NCBI RefSeq assembly: GCF_029870595.1
Contig: NZ_JAPDIR010000006.1
Coordinates: 33,362 to 97,361 of the forward strand
DNA from: Sphingomonas sp. CBMAI 2297
Lineage (GTDB): Bacteria; Pseudomonadota; Alphaproteobacteria; Sphingomonadales; Sphingomonadaceae
Direction of reading: 5' to 3'
Length of the DNA: 64,000 nt
Made by a program: the position numbers and the translations under genes
Notes under the pieces: model-generated
Databases searched by the model: none
The model's input: only the letters and a program-made list of their open reading frames with translations
What the model was told of the DNA's origin: nothing
Part shown: one piece after another, positions 9,145-17,501 of the stretch
Numbering within the stretch: the first letter of the stretch is position 1
How the letters are laid out: the number at the start of each line of letters is the position of its first letter

Positions 9145-10899
9145 TCAATCGAGGCGAAGACGGCGCTCGGCATACCGGTACATCGGCCGCCACAGCATGC
9201 GGTTAAAGGCGATGACGAAGATGCTCATCACCGCGATGCCAAGGGCGACGCGCGGATAGTCGCCCGCCTGGGTGGCTTTGGCGATGAACGCCCCCAGCCC
9301 CGCGGCCTCGAGATGCCTGTCGCCCCAACTCACCGACTCGGCGACGATGCTGGCGTTCCACGAGCCGCCCGAGGCGGTGAGCGCGCCGGTCACATAATAT
9401 GGGAAGATCGCGGGGATCGCGACCCGGCGCCACCATTGCCAGCCGCGGATGCCGAACATCGCCGAGGCTTCCTTCATGTCCGTCGGGATCGCGCTCGCGC
9501 CCGCGATGACGTTGAACAGGATATACCATTGGGTGCCGAGCACCATCAGCGGCGACAGCCAGATGTTCGGATCGAGATGGAGGCCGAGAATGGCGATCAC
9601 CGCGAAGGGAAACATCACGTTCGCCGGAAAGGCCGCCAGGAACTGCGCCACCGGCTGCAGCCGCTCGGCCCAGACGGGCCTGAGGCCGATCCACACCCCG
9701 ATCGGCACCCAGATCAGGCTCGCGATCGCGATCAGCAGCGCCACCCGCGCCAGGGTAAGCAGGCCGAGCCCGAAGACGGTGACGCCGTCCTGCCATGTGA
9801 GGCTGTGCGCGATATACCGGGCGAGCGTCCAGGCCGCCGCCAGGGTGACGAGGGCGACCAGCGCGATCCATAGCCCGTCCAGCACCCGGCCCGCGGCGGG
9901 CGCGATGCGCGGCGGCGGCAGCGCCGGCGCGCGCGGCAACGGAATGTTGCCCAGCCAGCGCAGCGGCGCGGCGAGCGCCGTGCCGAGCCGGCCCAGCCAG
10001 CGGGTGCGGCGGAGGAGATCGTAGAGCCAGGAACGCGGCTGCTGCTGCGAGGCGGTCTGCTCGAAGCGGAACTTGTCGGCCCAGGCGACGATCGGACGGA
10101 AGACGAGCTGGTCATAGAGCAGGATGACGACCGCCATCGCCCCCACCGCCATGCCGATCGCGCCGAAATCCTCGCGATCGATCGCAACCGCGAGCCAGGA
10201 TCCGATGCCGGGCAGCGTGATGGTGGTGTTCCCCACCGTGATCGCCTCGGACGCGACGACGAAGAACCAGGCTCCCGACATCGACATCATCATGTTCCAG
10301 ACGAGCGCCGGCAGCGCGAAGGGCAGTTCGAGCCGGACGAAACGCCGCCATGCCGAGAAGCCGAACTGGCGCGAGACCTCGTCCAGGTCGCCGGGCACGG
10401 TGCGCAGCGACTGATAGAAGCTGAACGCCATGTTCCAGGCCTGGGCAGTGAAGATCGCGAAGATCGCCGCGCATTCCGCGCCCAGCTGGCTGCCGGGAAA
10501 CAGCCCCAGGAACAGCGTGACGGTGAAGGTGAGGAAGCCCAGCACCGGCACCGACTGGAGGATGTCGAGGGCGGGCACGATGATGAGCCCCGCCTTGCGG
10601 CTCTTGGCGGCGAGCGTGGCGGCGACGAAGGTGAACAGCAGGGACGCGCCGAGCGCGGCGAACATGCGCAACGTGGTGCGCAGCGCATATTCGGGCAGCA
10701 TCGCCGGGTCGAGCACCACCGGCGCGCCGCGCAACTCGGCCAGCGGCGCACCCATCTCGCCGGCGCCGTGGAACACGAGCACCGCACCTGCCGCGAGCAG
10801 GATGAAAACGATCAGATCCGCCCAGGATGGCGCTCCGCCCGCGCGCACCCAGCGCGCCAACGGGCGTCCGCCCCTGGCATCTTCGAAAATGAAGACCAT
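9145..10899 (-). CDS. ABC importer permease, two fused permease domains (nitrate/sulfonate/taurine type)
   Basis: A 584-residue inner-membrane protein made of two binding-protein-dependent permease domains in tandem (about residues 60-285 and 350-575), each with five or six membrane helices and an EAA-loop-like segment (SRQFGFSAWRRFVRLELPFALPA and AMFGIRGWQWWRRVAIPAIFP regions). A basic linker (about 285-330) joins them. A fused permease replaces the usual homodimer and pairs with the downstream ATPase. The start is ATG 10899 preceded by GAGGTGA. No periplasmic binding protein gene is adjacent, so the substrate cannot be read from the locus. Confidence 0.87.
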   Translation of the reverse strand: MVFIFEDARGGRPLARWVRAGGAPSWADLIVFILLAAGAVLVFHGAGEMGAPLAELRGAPVVLDPAMLPEYALRTTLRMFAALGASLLFTFVAATLAAKSRKAGLIIVPALDILQSVPVLGFLTFTVTLFLGLFPGSQLGAECAAIFAIFTAQAWNMAFSFYQSLRTVPGDLDEVSRQFGFSAWRRFVRLELPFALPALVWNMMMSMSGAWFFVVASEAITVGNTTITLPGIGSWLAVAIDREDFGAIGMAVGAMAVVILLYDQLVFRPIVAWADKFRFEQTASQQQPRSWLYDLLRRTRWLGRLGTALAAPLRWLGNIPLPRAPALPPPRIAPAAGRVLDGLWIALVALVTLAAAWTLARYIAHSLTWQDGVTVFGLGLLTLARVALLIAIASLIWVPIGVWIGLRPVWAERLQPVAQFLAAFPANVMFPFAVIAILGLHLDPNIWLSPLMVLGTQWYILFNVIAGASAIPTDMKEASAMFGIRGWQWWRRVAIPAIFPYYVTGALTASGGSWNASIVAESVSWGDRHLEAAGLGAFIAKATQAGDYPRVALGIAVMSIFVIAFNRMLWRPMYRYAERRLRLD

Positions 10900-11169
10900 A
10901 GGCTCACCTCATGACCGGCCGTCTCGGCCGCCACGGGCGAGCGCTACGAACTAGGCCCGGCCGGGCGCCCTCGACGGCGCGTTAGATCGACTACTGTCGC
11001 TCGGCATTTGCTAGCGTTCCTCGAATAGCCTCGGCCCCGCGGAAGCGGGGAAAGGCGTGGCGGGCGGATACCAAGCCGGGATCGGGCCCGCCAGTAGGGA
11101 ATTGTGCGGCGCACCGAAGCAAATGGATAGCCGGTATATACCTTGGTATATCGAAATCGCCCGCCGGCC
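10900..11169. promoter_or_regulatory. Intergenic region upstream of the ABC importer operon
   Basis: This 270-bp non-coding gap lies between the response regulator 3' end and the permease start (both minus strand). It contains a short GC hairpin (ccccgc/gcgggg, 11035-11050) and a perfect 10-bp palindrome ggtatatacc (11133-11142), with a further half-copy ggtatat three bases on. It probably holds the importer promoter and an operator. No -10/-35 pair was convincing by eye. Confidence 0.35.
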
Positions 11170-11817
11170 CTATTCCGGGGGCGGGAACAGCCGGTCATGG
11201 ATGCGCACCAGATCGGGCACCGATTGCGCGTGCATCTTGCGCATGACCTGGCCCCGGCGCACCTTGACGGTGATCTCGCGCACCCCAAGCTCCGCCGCGA
11301 TCTGCTTGTTGAGCAGCCCGCGCGCGACCAGCTCCATCACTTCCCGCTCCCCGGGCGTGAGCGTGCGATGGAGCGCGCGCAGATGCGCCAGGCCGGCCGC
11401 CTCGCGGCGCCGGACCCGATCCCTGGCGATTCCCTCGTTGATGGCGTCGAGCAGCGCCTGCTCGTCGAACGGCTTGGCCAGGAACTCGATCGCGCCGGCC
11501 TTCATCGCGCGCGCGGTCATCGCGATATCGCCATGGCCGGTGACGAAGATCACGGGCAGCCCGATGCCGAGATCCTTCATCTGGCGCTGGAAATCGAGGC
11601 CGCTCTGCCCGGGCATGCGAACATCGAGCACGAGGCAGCCGGGCGCTTCGGACAGGCTGTGCGCGAGAAACGCCTGCGTGGAGGAGAACGCCCGGCACGC
11701 GATGCCGACGGACGCGAGCAGATCCTCGAGGCCCGCGCGGACCGAGGCATCGTCGTCGACGATGTAGACGATCGGCAGCGCGCCGTCATCGGCCGGGACA
11801 GTCGCTTCGATCGTCAT
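11170..11817 (-). CDS. FixJ/NarL-type response regulator
   Basis: A 215-residue two-component regulator. The receiver domain (about 15-130) has the acidic DDD cluster at 21-23, phospho-acceptor Asp65 in CLVLDVRMPG, and Lys115 in FLAKPF. The C-terminal domain (about 145-210) is a LuxR-type helix-turn-helix with LTPGEREVMELVARGLLNK and the QIAAELGVREITVKV recognition helix, as in FixJ, TutB and StyR regulators. Start ATG 11817 overlaps the kinase stop by 4 bases, so the pair is co-translated. The longer upstream frame is the kinase read in another phase. Target genes are unknown; the GGDEF-EAL gene and the ABC importer are close by. Confidence 0.9.
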   Translation of the reverse strand: MTIEATVPADDGALPIVYIVDDDASVRAGLEDLLASVGIACRAFSSTQAFLAHSLSEAPGCLVLDVRMPGQSGLDFQRQMKDLGIGLPVIFVTGHGDIAMTARAMKAGAIEFLAKPFDEQALLDAINEGIARDRVRRREAAGLAHLRALHRTLTPGEREVMELVARGLLNKQIAAELGVREITVKVRRGQVMRKMHAQSVPDLVRIHDRLFPPPE

Positions 11818-12854
11818 CGCCTCGCTCCCGAGATTGGCAGGCTCACGCGGAAAATGGCGCCGGAAGGCGCGTTCGCCACGGCCCAGATACGCCCGCCATG
11901 CGCCTCGACGATAGCCCGGCTGATCGTCAGGCCGATGCCGGTGCCCCCTTCCCGGGTGGTCCAGAACGCCTCGAACAGACGCTCCTGCGCGCCCGCCGCG
12001 AAGCCGATGCCGGAGTCCGCGACCGCGAGGATCACCGACTGTTCCTCGCGCGCGGTGGCGATCGCGATCCGCCGCCCGGCTTCCGGCACGCACGCCATCG
12101 CCTCGATCGCGTTGAGCAGAAGGTTGCCGATAACCTGGTGCAGCTGCACCCGGTCGGCCAGCACGGCCGGCAGCGCCTCGGCCAGCGCCAGCTCCAGGCC
12201 GATGCCGTTGCGCTCCAGCTCGCCCCGCGCCAGCTGGAGCGCTTCGTCGACGACCGCGTTGAGATCCACCCGTTCGCGCCTGGGCGCCTCGTGCCGGGCA
12301 AGGCTCCGCACGCGCTGGATCACCATGCCGGCGCGGTTGGCATCGCGCAGCGCCCGTTCCGCCGAGGCGCGCGCCCGTTCGAGATTGGGGGGATCCTGGC
12401 CCAGCCACCGGAGGCAGGCATTGGCGCTGCTCGCGATCCCGGCCAGCGGCTGGTTGACCTCATGCGCGATCGAAGCGGTGAGCTCGCCGAGACTGGTCAC
12501 GCGCGCGAGCCTGACGAGCTGCGCCCGCGCCGCATGCGCCGCGGCTTCGGCGGCCACCACGCGGAGCGCGAGCCAGGCGGTGACGCCGATCGCGGCGGTG
12601 CTGATCGCCAGGTTGACGATGCCGGCCTCGCGCGCGCCGCCGACCGTCAGCGTGGAGCTGGCCAAGGTGAGCAGGATGCACAGCCCCGCGAGCGCGATGA
12701 CGTTGCGGCGGGGAAAGCGGCCGACCGCCAGCAGGATGATGGCGATGTAGAAGACCGCCGCGGCGATCTCGAGGTCGGTGACCGTGTCGGCGATGAAAAT
12801 GCCGGCCATGAGCGCCGCGATCGCCGCCGCCTGCAGCCATGATTTCCATTGCAT
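11814..12854 (-). CDS. Membrane sensor histidine kinase (FixL/TutC-like)
   Basis: A 346-residue kinase. Three or four membrane helices fill residues 6-105 and serve as the sensor, with no PAS domain. HisKA follows, with the H-box LGELTASIAHEVNQPLAG (His131), then an HATPase domain with N-box NLLLNAIEAM, G1 VADSGIGF and G2 GTGIGLTISRAIVEAHGG. The EVNQPL form is typical of kinases pairing with FixJ-type regulators, which matches the overlapping downstream gene. Start ATG 12854 follows a GGGTGGG site; ATG 12878, eight codons earlier, is an alternative. Signal unknown. It is divergent from the GGDEF-EAL gene across about 170 bp that hold two near-repeats. Confidence 0.88.
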   Translation of the reverse strand: MQWKSWLQAAAIAALMAGIFIADTVTDLEIAAAVFYIAIILLAVGRFPRRNVIALAGLCILLTLASSTLTVGGAREAGIVNLAISTAAIGVTAWLALRVVAAEAAAHAARAQLVRLARVTSLGELTASIAHEVNQPLAGIASSANACLRWLGQDPPNLERARASAERALRDANRAGMVIQRVRSLARHEAPRRERVDLNAVVDEALQLARGELERNGIGLELALAEALPAVLADRVQLHQVIGNLLLNAIEAMACVPEAGRRIAIATAREEQSVILAVADSGIGFAAGAQERLFEAFWTTREGGTGIGLTISRAIVEAHGGRIWAVANAPSGAIFRVSLPISGARR

Positions 12855-12930
12855 GGGGAACCCACCCGTTTCGAACATGCCCGCATATATGCCCGATATG
12901 CCGGGGCATCGACACCGGCGCCCGGCAAGC

Positions 12931-12988
12931 GCCGCCGATCGCGGCGATGCCTTGAAGCGCCGCGAATCGCGGCAATGCTTTGACAAGC
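12931..12988 (+). repeat. Two imperfect tandem repeats in the divergent kinase / GGDEF-EAL promoter region
   Basis: Two adjacent copies of about 28 bp (gccgcc-gatcgcggcgatgc-ttgaa, then gccgc-gaatcgcggcaatgc-ttgac) lie between the divergent genes. Each is itself partly palindromic (gccgcgatcgcggc type). They could be binding sites for the adjacent response regulator. Evidence is visual alignment only. Confidence 0.35.
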
Positions 12989-13022
12989 AATGGCTGATAT
13001 TGTCCGCCCCGAGAGGTTTCGC

Positions 13023-14606
13023 ATGGATTGGCCCGCGATCCGGAGTTTCATCATTCGCCACCGTTTCGCCATTCGCGACCTGGGGCTGGTGCTGGCAGCG
13101 GTAGCGGCGCTCGCTTATTGCGCGTTCGCCTTCGATCTGTTCGAGAACGAAGACGGCCTCACCGTCCACAAGGCCGAGATCGAGCTCGACGAGGCGCTGC
13201 TGCTGGGCGTGGTGCTGGCGCTGGGCCTGCTGCTCTTCGGCGCGCGCCAGTATCTGCGCCAGAAACGCGAGATGGCCCGCCGCCTCTCCGCGGAGGGGGA
13301 AGTCCGCAAGCTCGCCTATCAGGACGTGCTGACCGGCCTGCCCAACCGGCGCCGGTTCGACGACGCGCTTGCCGCGGCCCTGGGCGCCCCGCCGCGGGCC
13401 GGCGCGTCGCACGCCGTGCTCCTGCTCGACCTCAACGGCTTCAAGGCCATCAACGACGTCCACGGACATGCGGCCGGCGACGAGCTGCTGATCGTTGTCG
13501 CCCAGCGCCTGCTCGGCGCGATTCGCGACGGCGACCTGGTCGCGCGCTTCGGGGGGGACGAATTCGCGATCCTGGCCACCCATCTCGCCGATCCCGAGGT
13601 CGCGACCACCATCGCGCTGCGCGTGATCGATGCGCTCGACACCCCCGTCCACGCGGCGGGCGCCACGCATCGCGTCGGCGCCGGCATCGGGATCGCGCTG
13701 CTCCCGGCCGACGCCACGAGCATCGAGGAAGCGATGCGCAAGGCCGATGTCGCGCTCTACCGCGCCAAGGCCGAGCGGCGCTCGGCGCTCCGCTTCTTCG
13801 AGCCGCAGATGGACGTGCGCATCCGCGAGCGCGCCGCGATGGAGGCGGCGCTGCGCCGGGCGCTCGACGAGGAGCGGATCGACATCGTCTACCGGCCGAC
13901 CTTCGACCTCCGCACGCGCGGGGTGGTCGGGTTCGAGGCGGCGCCGCGCTGGATCGATCCCGAGCATGGCGAGATCCCGATCGAGCGGTTCCTGGCGATC
14001 GCCGACGAGGTCGGCCTCATCCACGCGCTGGGCGAACGCGTGCTCCGCCTGGCCTGCGCCGCCGCGCGCTCCTGGCCCGCCCACATAACGCTTTCGGTCG
14101 ACATCCATGCGAGCCAGCTGAGGGACAATCTCCTCGGCGCGCGAATCATGCGCATCCTGGGCGAGGCGGGCATCGCGCCCGCCCGCCTCGAGGTCGACGT
14201 GACCGAAAGCGCGTTCGTCGCCGACCTGGACAATGCGCGCTCGGTGCTCGGCAACCTCAGGGCGTCGGGCGTGCGCATCGCGCTCGACAATTTCGGCACC
14301 GGCTATTCGAGCCTCTATCACCTGCGCAGCTTCCGGCTGGACAAGGTGAAGATCGACCGCAGCTTCGTGCAGGCGATGACGCGCGAGCGCGAAAGCGCCG
14401 GGATCGTGCAGGCGCTGGTCGGCCTCGGCCACGGCCTGGGGCTCACCATCGCCGCGGAAGGCATCGAAGCGAGCGACCAGGAAGGCGCGCTGCTGGGCAC
14501 CGGGTGCGAACAGGGTCAGGGCGACCTGCTCGGCCCGCCCCTCGACGCGGCGGCGGCGGCGGCATTGTTCGAGCACAGGGCCACGGGAAGCACGCCACAG
14601 GGGTGA
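13023..14606 (+). CDS. GGDEF-EAL domain protein, EAL half degenerate
   Basis: A 527-residue membrane protein. Two helices (about 15-35 and 55-80) are followed by a GGDEF domain with intact GGDEF (177-181) in ARFGGDEFAIL and the upstream DLNGFKAINDVHGH substrate loop, so diguanylate cyclase activity is plausible. The EAL domain (about 285-520) is altered: EAL is EAA (305-307), the metal Asn is Asp360 in SVDIHASQL, and the second Asp of DDFG is Asn423 in LDNFGTGYSSL. Glu395, Lys443 and Glu479 are kept. Phosphodiesterase activity is therefore doubtful. Start ATG 13023 is preferred because GAGAGG precedes it; ATG 12990 has no ribosome site. Likely role: c-di-GMP synthesis or sensing. Confidence 0.9.
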   Translation: MDWPAIRSFIIRHRFAIRDLGLVLAAVAALAYCAFAFDLFENEDGLTVHKAEIELDEALLLGVVLALGLLLFGARQYLRQKREMARRLSAEGEVRKLAYQDVLTGLPNRRRFDDALAAALGAPPRAGASHAVLLLDLNGFKAINDVHGHAAGDELLIVVAQRLLGAIRDGDLVARFGGDEFAILATHLADPEVATTIALRVIDALDTPVHAAGATHRVGAGIGIALLPADATSIEEAMRKADVALYRAKAERRSALRFFEPQMDVRIRERAAMEAALRRALDEERIDIVYRPTFDLRTRGVVGFEAAPRWIDPEHGEIPIERFLAIADEVGLIHALGERVLRLACAAARSWPAHITLSVDIHASQLRDNLLGARIMRILGEAGIAPARLEVDVTESAFVADLDNARSVLGNLRASGVRIALDNFGTGYSSLYHLRSFRLDKVKIDRSFVQAMTRERESAGIVQALVGLGHGLGLTIAAEGIEASDQEGALLGTGCEQGQGDLLGPPLDAAAAAALFEHRATGSTPQG

Positions 14607-14676
14607 GCGCTTCGATCCGGGAGGACCGCGCCCCGGCATTCGGGGTATCCCCCGGAACCGGATCGGTTGTGAATAG

Positions 14677-14766
14677 TGGCGGAGAGGGAGGGATTCGAAC
14701 CCTCGTTACGGTCTCCCGTAAACCGCATTTCGAGTGCGGCGCATTCGACCACTCTGCCACCTCTCC
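14677..14766 (-). tRNA. tRNA-Ser (anticodon CGA)
   Basis: Read on the minus strand, the acceptor stem GGAGAGG pairs with CCTCTCC, the anticodon loop CTCGAAA gives anticodon CGA, a long class II variable arm is present, and the T arm reads GGGTTCGAATCCC. The 3' CCA is encoded (plus-strand tgg at 14677-14679). Length is 90 nt including CCA. It reads UCG serine codons, which are abundant in this GC-rich genome. It is flanked by the GGDEF-EAL gene and hspQ. Confidence 0.96.
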
Positions 14767-14888
14767 GCGAGGCGATTGTGCGCGGAAGCATTCCACGTCG
14801 GTCGCTGTGAGCGGGGGCCCCTAGCGCAGCGTTTCGGATACTGCAAGCGCATCCTTGTACCTGCGCGCAGAGATATTAGATTAAAGGC

Positions 14889-15269
14889 ATGACTCAGACC
14901 CCCGGCGCCCCGATTCCCTATGAACCCGGAATTCCGATGCCGCCGGTCGCCACCGCCCGCTTCGCCATCGGCGAGGTGGTGCGTCACCGGCAGTTCGAGT
15001 TCCGCGGCGTGATCTTCGACGTCGACCCCGTCTTCGCCAACAGCGACGAATGGTATGAGGCAATTCCCGAGGACGTGCGCCCGCGCAAGGACCAGCCCTT
15101 CTACCATCTGCTCGCCGAGAACGACGAATCGAGCTATGTCGCCTATGTCAGCCAGCAGAATCTGGTGGCCGACGATAGCGAGGAGCCGGTCGATCATCCC
15201 GCGATCAACGGGCTTTTCGACGGCTATGCGGCCGGACGCTACACCTTGAAGCGCACGCACCGGCATTAA
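14889..15269 (+). CDS. hspQ: Heat shock protein HspQ (YccV-like, hemimethylated DNA-binding family)
   Basis: A 126-residue protein whose core (about residues 22-120) matches the HspQ/YccV domain: FAIGEVVRHRQFEFRGVIFDVDP at the start, the QPFYHLLAEND central motif and YVSQQNLV afterwards. In E. coli HspQ is a heat-inducible small beta-barrel that acts as a specificity factor for Lon protease and destabilises mutant DnaA. The N-terminal proline-rich ~20 residues are an extension. It is a single gene between tRNA-Ser and the rplU promoter. Family assignment is firm; a Lon role is by homology. Confidence 0.88.
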   Translation: MTQTPGAPIPYEPGIPMPPVATARFAIGEVVRHRQFEFRGVIFDVDPVFANSDEWYEAIPEDVRPRKDQPFYHLLAENDESSYVAYVSQQNLVADDSEEPVDHPAINGLFDGYAAGRYTLKRTHRH

Positions 15270-15293
15270 CTGCCCGTTTCGGGTAGTTACCGG

Positions 15294-15321
15294 TTGACTT
15301 CTGGTCGAGCCTACCTTAGCT
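15294..15321 (+). promoter_or_regulatory. Candidate sigma-70 promoter of rplU-rpmA
   Basis: TTGACT (15294-15299) is followed after 16 bp by TTAGCT (15316-15321), 65 bp before the rplU start. A strong -35 with a weaker -10 is usual for this group. Assignment is by eye. Confidence 0.5.
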
Positions 15322-15386
15322 GCGCCCTTCCTCCTGCCGGGGTGCAACCTTGGCGGGCACAAGCATTTGAACCAGAGAAGAGACCG

Positions 15387-15764
15387 ATGTTCGCTATCGT
15401 GCGCACGGGCGGCAAGCAGTATCGCGTTGCCGCGGGAGACAAGATCGTGGTCGAGAAGCTCGACGGCGAGGCCGGTTCGACGGTCACGCTGGGCGACGTG
15501 CTGCTCGCCGGCGAAGGTGGCGAGCTGAAGTCCACCGAGGGCCTCACCGTCTCGGCCGAGATCGTCGCGCAGGCGAAGGGCGAGAAGGTCATCGTCTTCA
15601 AGAAGCGCCGCCGGCACAATTATCGTCGCCGCAACGGCCACCGCCAGAACCACACCATCCTGAAGATCACCGCCATCGGTGCGCAGGAAGAGAAGAAGAA
15701 GGCCGCGCCGAAGGCGAAGAAGGCCGCTGCTGCCGAGGGCGAGACCCCGGCCGCGGAAGCGTAA
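15387..15764 (+). CDS. rplU: 50S ribosomal protein L21
   Basis: A 125-residue L21. [14 protein letters not shown] is the canonical start, and [19 protein letters not shown] is the conserved rRNA-binding segment. The C-terminal ~25 residues are a Lys/Ala-rich tail (about residues 100-125) common in alphaproteobacterial L21. ATG 15387 follows a purine-rich AGAGAAGAGA site; a longer in-frame extension runs through the promoter and is rejected. It forms an operon with rpmA 23 bp downstream. Confidence 0.98.
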   Translation: MFAIVRTGGKQYRVAAGDKIVVEKLDGEAGSTVTLGDVLLAGEGGELKSTEGLTVSAEIVAQAKGEKVIVFKKRRRHNYRRRNGHRQNHTILKITAIGAQEEKKKAAPKAKKAAAAEGETPAAEA

Positions 15765-15787
15765 GCAGAATACGAGGAGTATAGACC

Positions 15788-16057
15788 ATGGCACATAAGA
15801 AGGCAGGCGGCTCTTCGCGTAACGGTCGTGATTCGGCCGGCCGTCGTCTCGGCGTGAAGAAGTTCGGTGGCGAGCTCGCGGTCGCGGGCAACATCCTCGT
15901 GCGTCAGCGCGGCACCAAATTCTATCCGGGCGTGAACGTGGGCATGGGCAAGGACCATACCCTTTTCGCGCTCGTGGACGGCCGCGTGTCGTTCAAGGAA
16001 GGCAAGCTTGGCCGCAAGTTCTGTTCGGTAGACATGATTGCGGAGGCTGCCGAGTAA
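15788..16057 (+). CDS. rpmA: 50S ribosomal protein L27
   Basis: An 89-residue L27. The N-terminus [18 protein letters not shown] reaches the peptidyl-transferase centre and is full and canonical, with no Firmicute-type cleaved leader. [21 protein letters not shown] is the conserved body. Ribosome site GAGGAG lies upstream. It is the second gene of the rplU-rpmA operon, followed by a strong intrinsic terminator. Confidence 0.98.
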   Translation: MAHKKAGGSSRNGRDSAGRRLGVKKFGGELAVAGNILVRQRGTKFYPGVNVGMGKDHTLFALVDGRVSFKEGKLGRKFCSVDMIAEAAE

Positions 16058-16118
16058 CATCGGGCAACCGACCGGGTTGTCCACCAGGACGACCCGGGTT
16101 CGACGAACGAACCAGCTG

Positions 16119-16153
16119 AAAAGGGAGACGGGTCGCCCCGGCTCCCTTTTTTA
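16119..16153 (+). terminator. Intrinsic terminator of rplU-rpmA
   Basis: The stem aagggag/ctccctt is extended inward by GC pairs around the gtcgc region and followed by a run of six or seven T (16146-16152). It lies 62 bp after the rpmA stop. Confidence 0.85.
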
Positions 16154-16231
16154 TTTCCTCCCTGACACCACGGCGCAACAACCTCGTCACACTAGCGTGG
16201 CGTGGGGCGTCGCAGGACCAAGGAGATGGTC

Positions 16232-16786
16232 ATGTTCGTGCGAACGCAAAGACTGACATTACGGCCCGGCTGGCCCGAGGATGCCGCCGCCCTGGCCCAG
16301 GCGATCGGGCATGAGAGCGTGGTGCGCAACCTCGCTTTGCCGCCCTGGCCCTATCCGATCGAGGCGGCCGAAACGTTTCTCGCCGGCTTCGGCAACCCGG
16401 CCGAACCCAAGTTCCTGATGTTCGAGCATCGGGGCGGCGTGACGCGCCTGATCGGCGGCATGGCGGTGGGCGCGTGGAAGGACGAGCCCAACGAGCTCGG
16501 CTATTGGCTGACCCCGGACGCCTGGGGCCATGGTTTCGCGACCGAGGCGGGGCGCGCCGTGCTGCAGGCGGCGCGGGCGCGCGGCGTCCGCCGCATCACC
16601 GCGGGCCACTTCATCGACAATCCCGCCTCGGGCCGGGTGTTGCGCAAGCTGGGTTTCCGCCCGACGAGCCAGCTCGTCACCATGTATTCGCGCGGCCGCG
16701 GCTGCGACGTGGCAAGTGCCCGGTACGAAATCGACCTTTCCGAGGGCGATTGCGGCGGCGACGCGGACGATCGAATGGCGGCATGA
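16232..16786 (+). CDS. GNAT-family N-acetyltransferase (RimJ/RimL-like)
   Basis: A 184-residue acetyltransferase. TQRLTLRPGWPEDAAALAQAI is the family N-terminus, and LGYWLTPDAWGHGFATEAGRAV contains the acetyl-CoA pyrophosphate-binding region in the RimJ/RimL style. HFIDNPASGRVLRKLGFRP is the conserved late motif. ATG 16232 is placed 6 nt after AAGGAG; an upstream GTG at 16202 is less likely. A GNAT gene after rpmA is common in alphaproteobacteria. Substrate unknown, possibly a protein N-terminus or a small molecule. A GC hairpin (16792-16816) follows. Confidence 0.85.
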   Translation: MFVRTQRLTLRPGWPEDAAALAQAIGHESVVRNLALPPWPYPIEAAETFLAGFGNPAEPKFLMFEHRGGVTRLIGGMAVGAWKDEPNELGYWLTPDAWGHGFATEAGRAVLQAARARGVRRITAGHFIDNPASGRVLRKLGFRPTSQLVTMYSRGRGCDVASARYEIDLSEGDCGGDADDRMAA

Positions 16787-16791
16787 TCGAC

Positions 16792-16816
16792 CCTCCCCGG
16801 GCCCGTCTCGGGGAGG
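16792..16816 (+). terminator. GC-rich stem-loop after the GNAT gene, no U-run
   Basis: An 8-bp stem cctccccg/cggggagg with a short loop lies just after the stop codon. No T-run follows, so it may be a weak or Rho-assisted terminator. Confidence 0.35.
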
Positions 16817-16892
16817 ATCGCTTGATGTCTGTGCTTTCCCCCTTGGAAATCATGGCCTAAGCCGGGGGTTTCTGGGGACGACACCGCACAAG

Positions 16893-17501
16893 ATGACCGC
16901 CGCACCACGCAAACGCCTTTCTCCCGAAGAATCCCGCGACGCCGCGCTGGAGGCGGCGCGCGCGCTGCTGCTGGAGGCCGGACCCCAGGCCGTGACGCTG
17001 AAGGCGGTCGCCGCGCGGATCGGGCGCACCCATGCCAATCTGCTGCACCATTTCGGCTCGGCCGCCGGGCTGCAAAAGGCCCTCGCCGCCAATATCGCCT
17101 GTGGCGTCACCAGCAAGATCAGCGCCGCCGTGATGCGCGCCCGCGCCGGCGACCATGACGATCACGAAGTGGTGAACCTCACCTTCGACGCGTTCGACAA
17201 GGGCGGTGCCGGCGCGCTCGCCAGCTGGATGATCCTGACCGGCAATCAGGATGCGCTGGACCCGATCCTGGAAGCCATACACGGGCTGATGGACGAGCTT
17301 GCCGAAGGGCATGACGACAAGGCGCATTCGCTGCGCGAGGAGACGCTCCAGCTGGTCCTCATGGCGGTTGGCGATGCGCTGCTCGGCGCCCCGATGGCGC
17401 GGGCGCTGGGCCTGCCGCGCGACAAGGCCCGCCAGATGGCGGTCGCGCAGCTCTCGCGCACCATGGCCGAGCATCATGGCGACGTGGAGAAGCCGCAATG
17501 A
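16893..17501 (+). CDS. TetR-family transcriptional regulator
   Basis: A 202-residue regulator. The N-terminal helix-turn-helix (about 12-58) reads AALEAARALLLEAGPQAVTLKAVAARIGRTHANLLHHFGS, split here by its usual turn; the HHFGS end is characteristic of TetR proteins. The remainder is an all-helical ligand domain with no close identity I recognise. ATG 16893 lacks a strong ribosome site but is the first start after the GNAT hairpin. Its stop overlaps the next gene start by 4 bases (ATGA), so the small downstream protein is likely co-regulated. Ligand and targets unknown. Confidence 0.85.
   Translation: MTAAPRKRLSPEESRDAALEAARALLLEAGPQAVTLKAVAARIGRTHANLLHHFGSAAGLQKALAANIACGVTSKISAAVMRARAGDHDDHEVVNLTFDAFDKGGAGALASWMILTGNQDALDPILEAIHGLMDELAEGHDDKAHSLREETLQLVLMAVGDALLGAPMARALGLPRDKARQMAVAQLSRTMAEHHGDVEKPQ

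Noticed and set aside
7712..9259. 515-residue plus-strand frame across the ABC ATPase gene
   Set aside because: Shadow of the minus-strand ATPase, which has Walker A, signature and Walker B in order.
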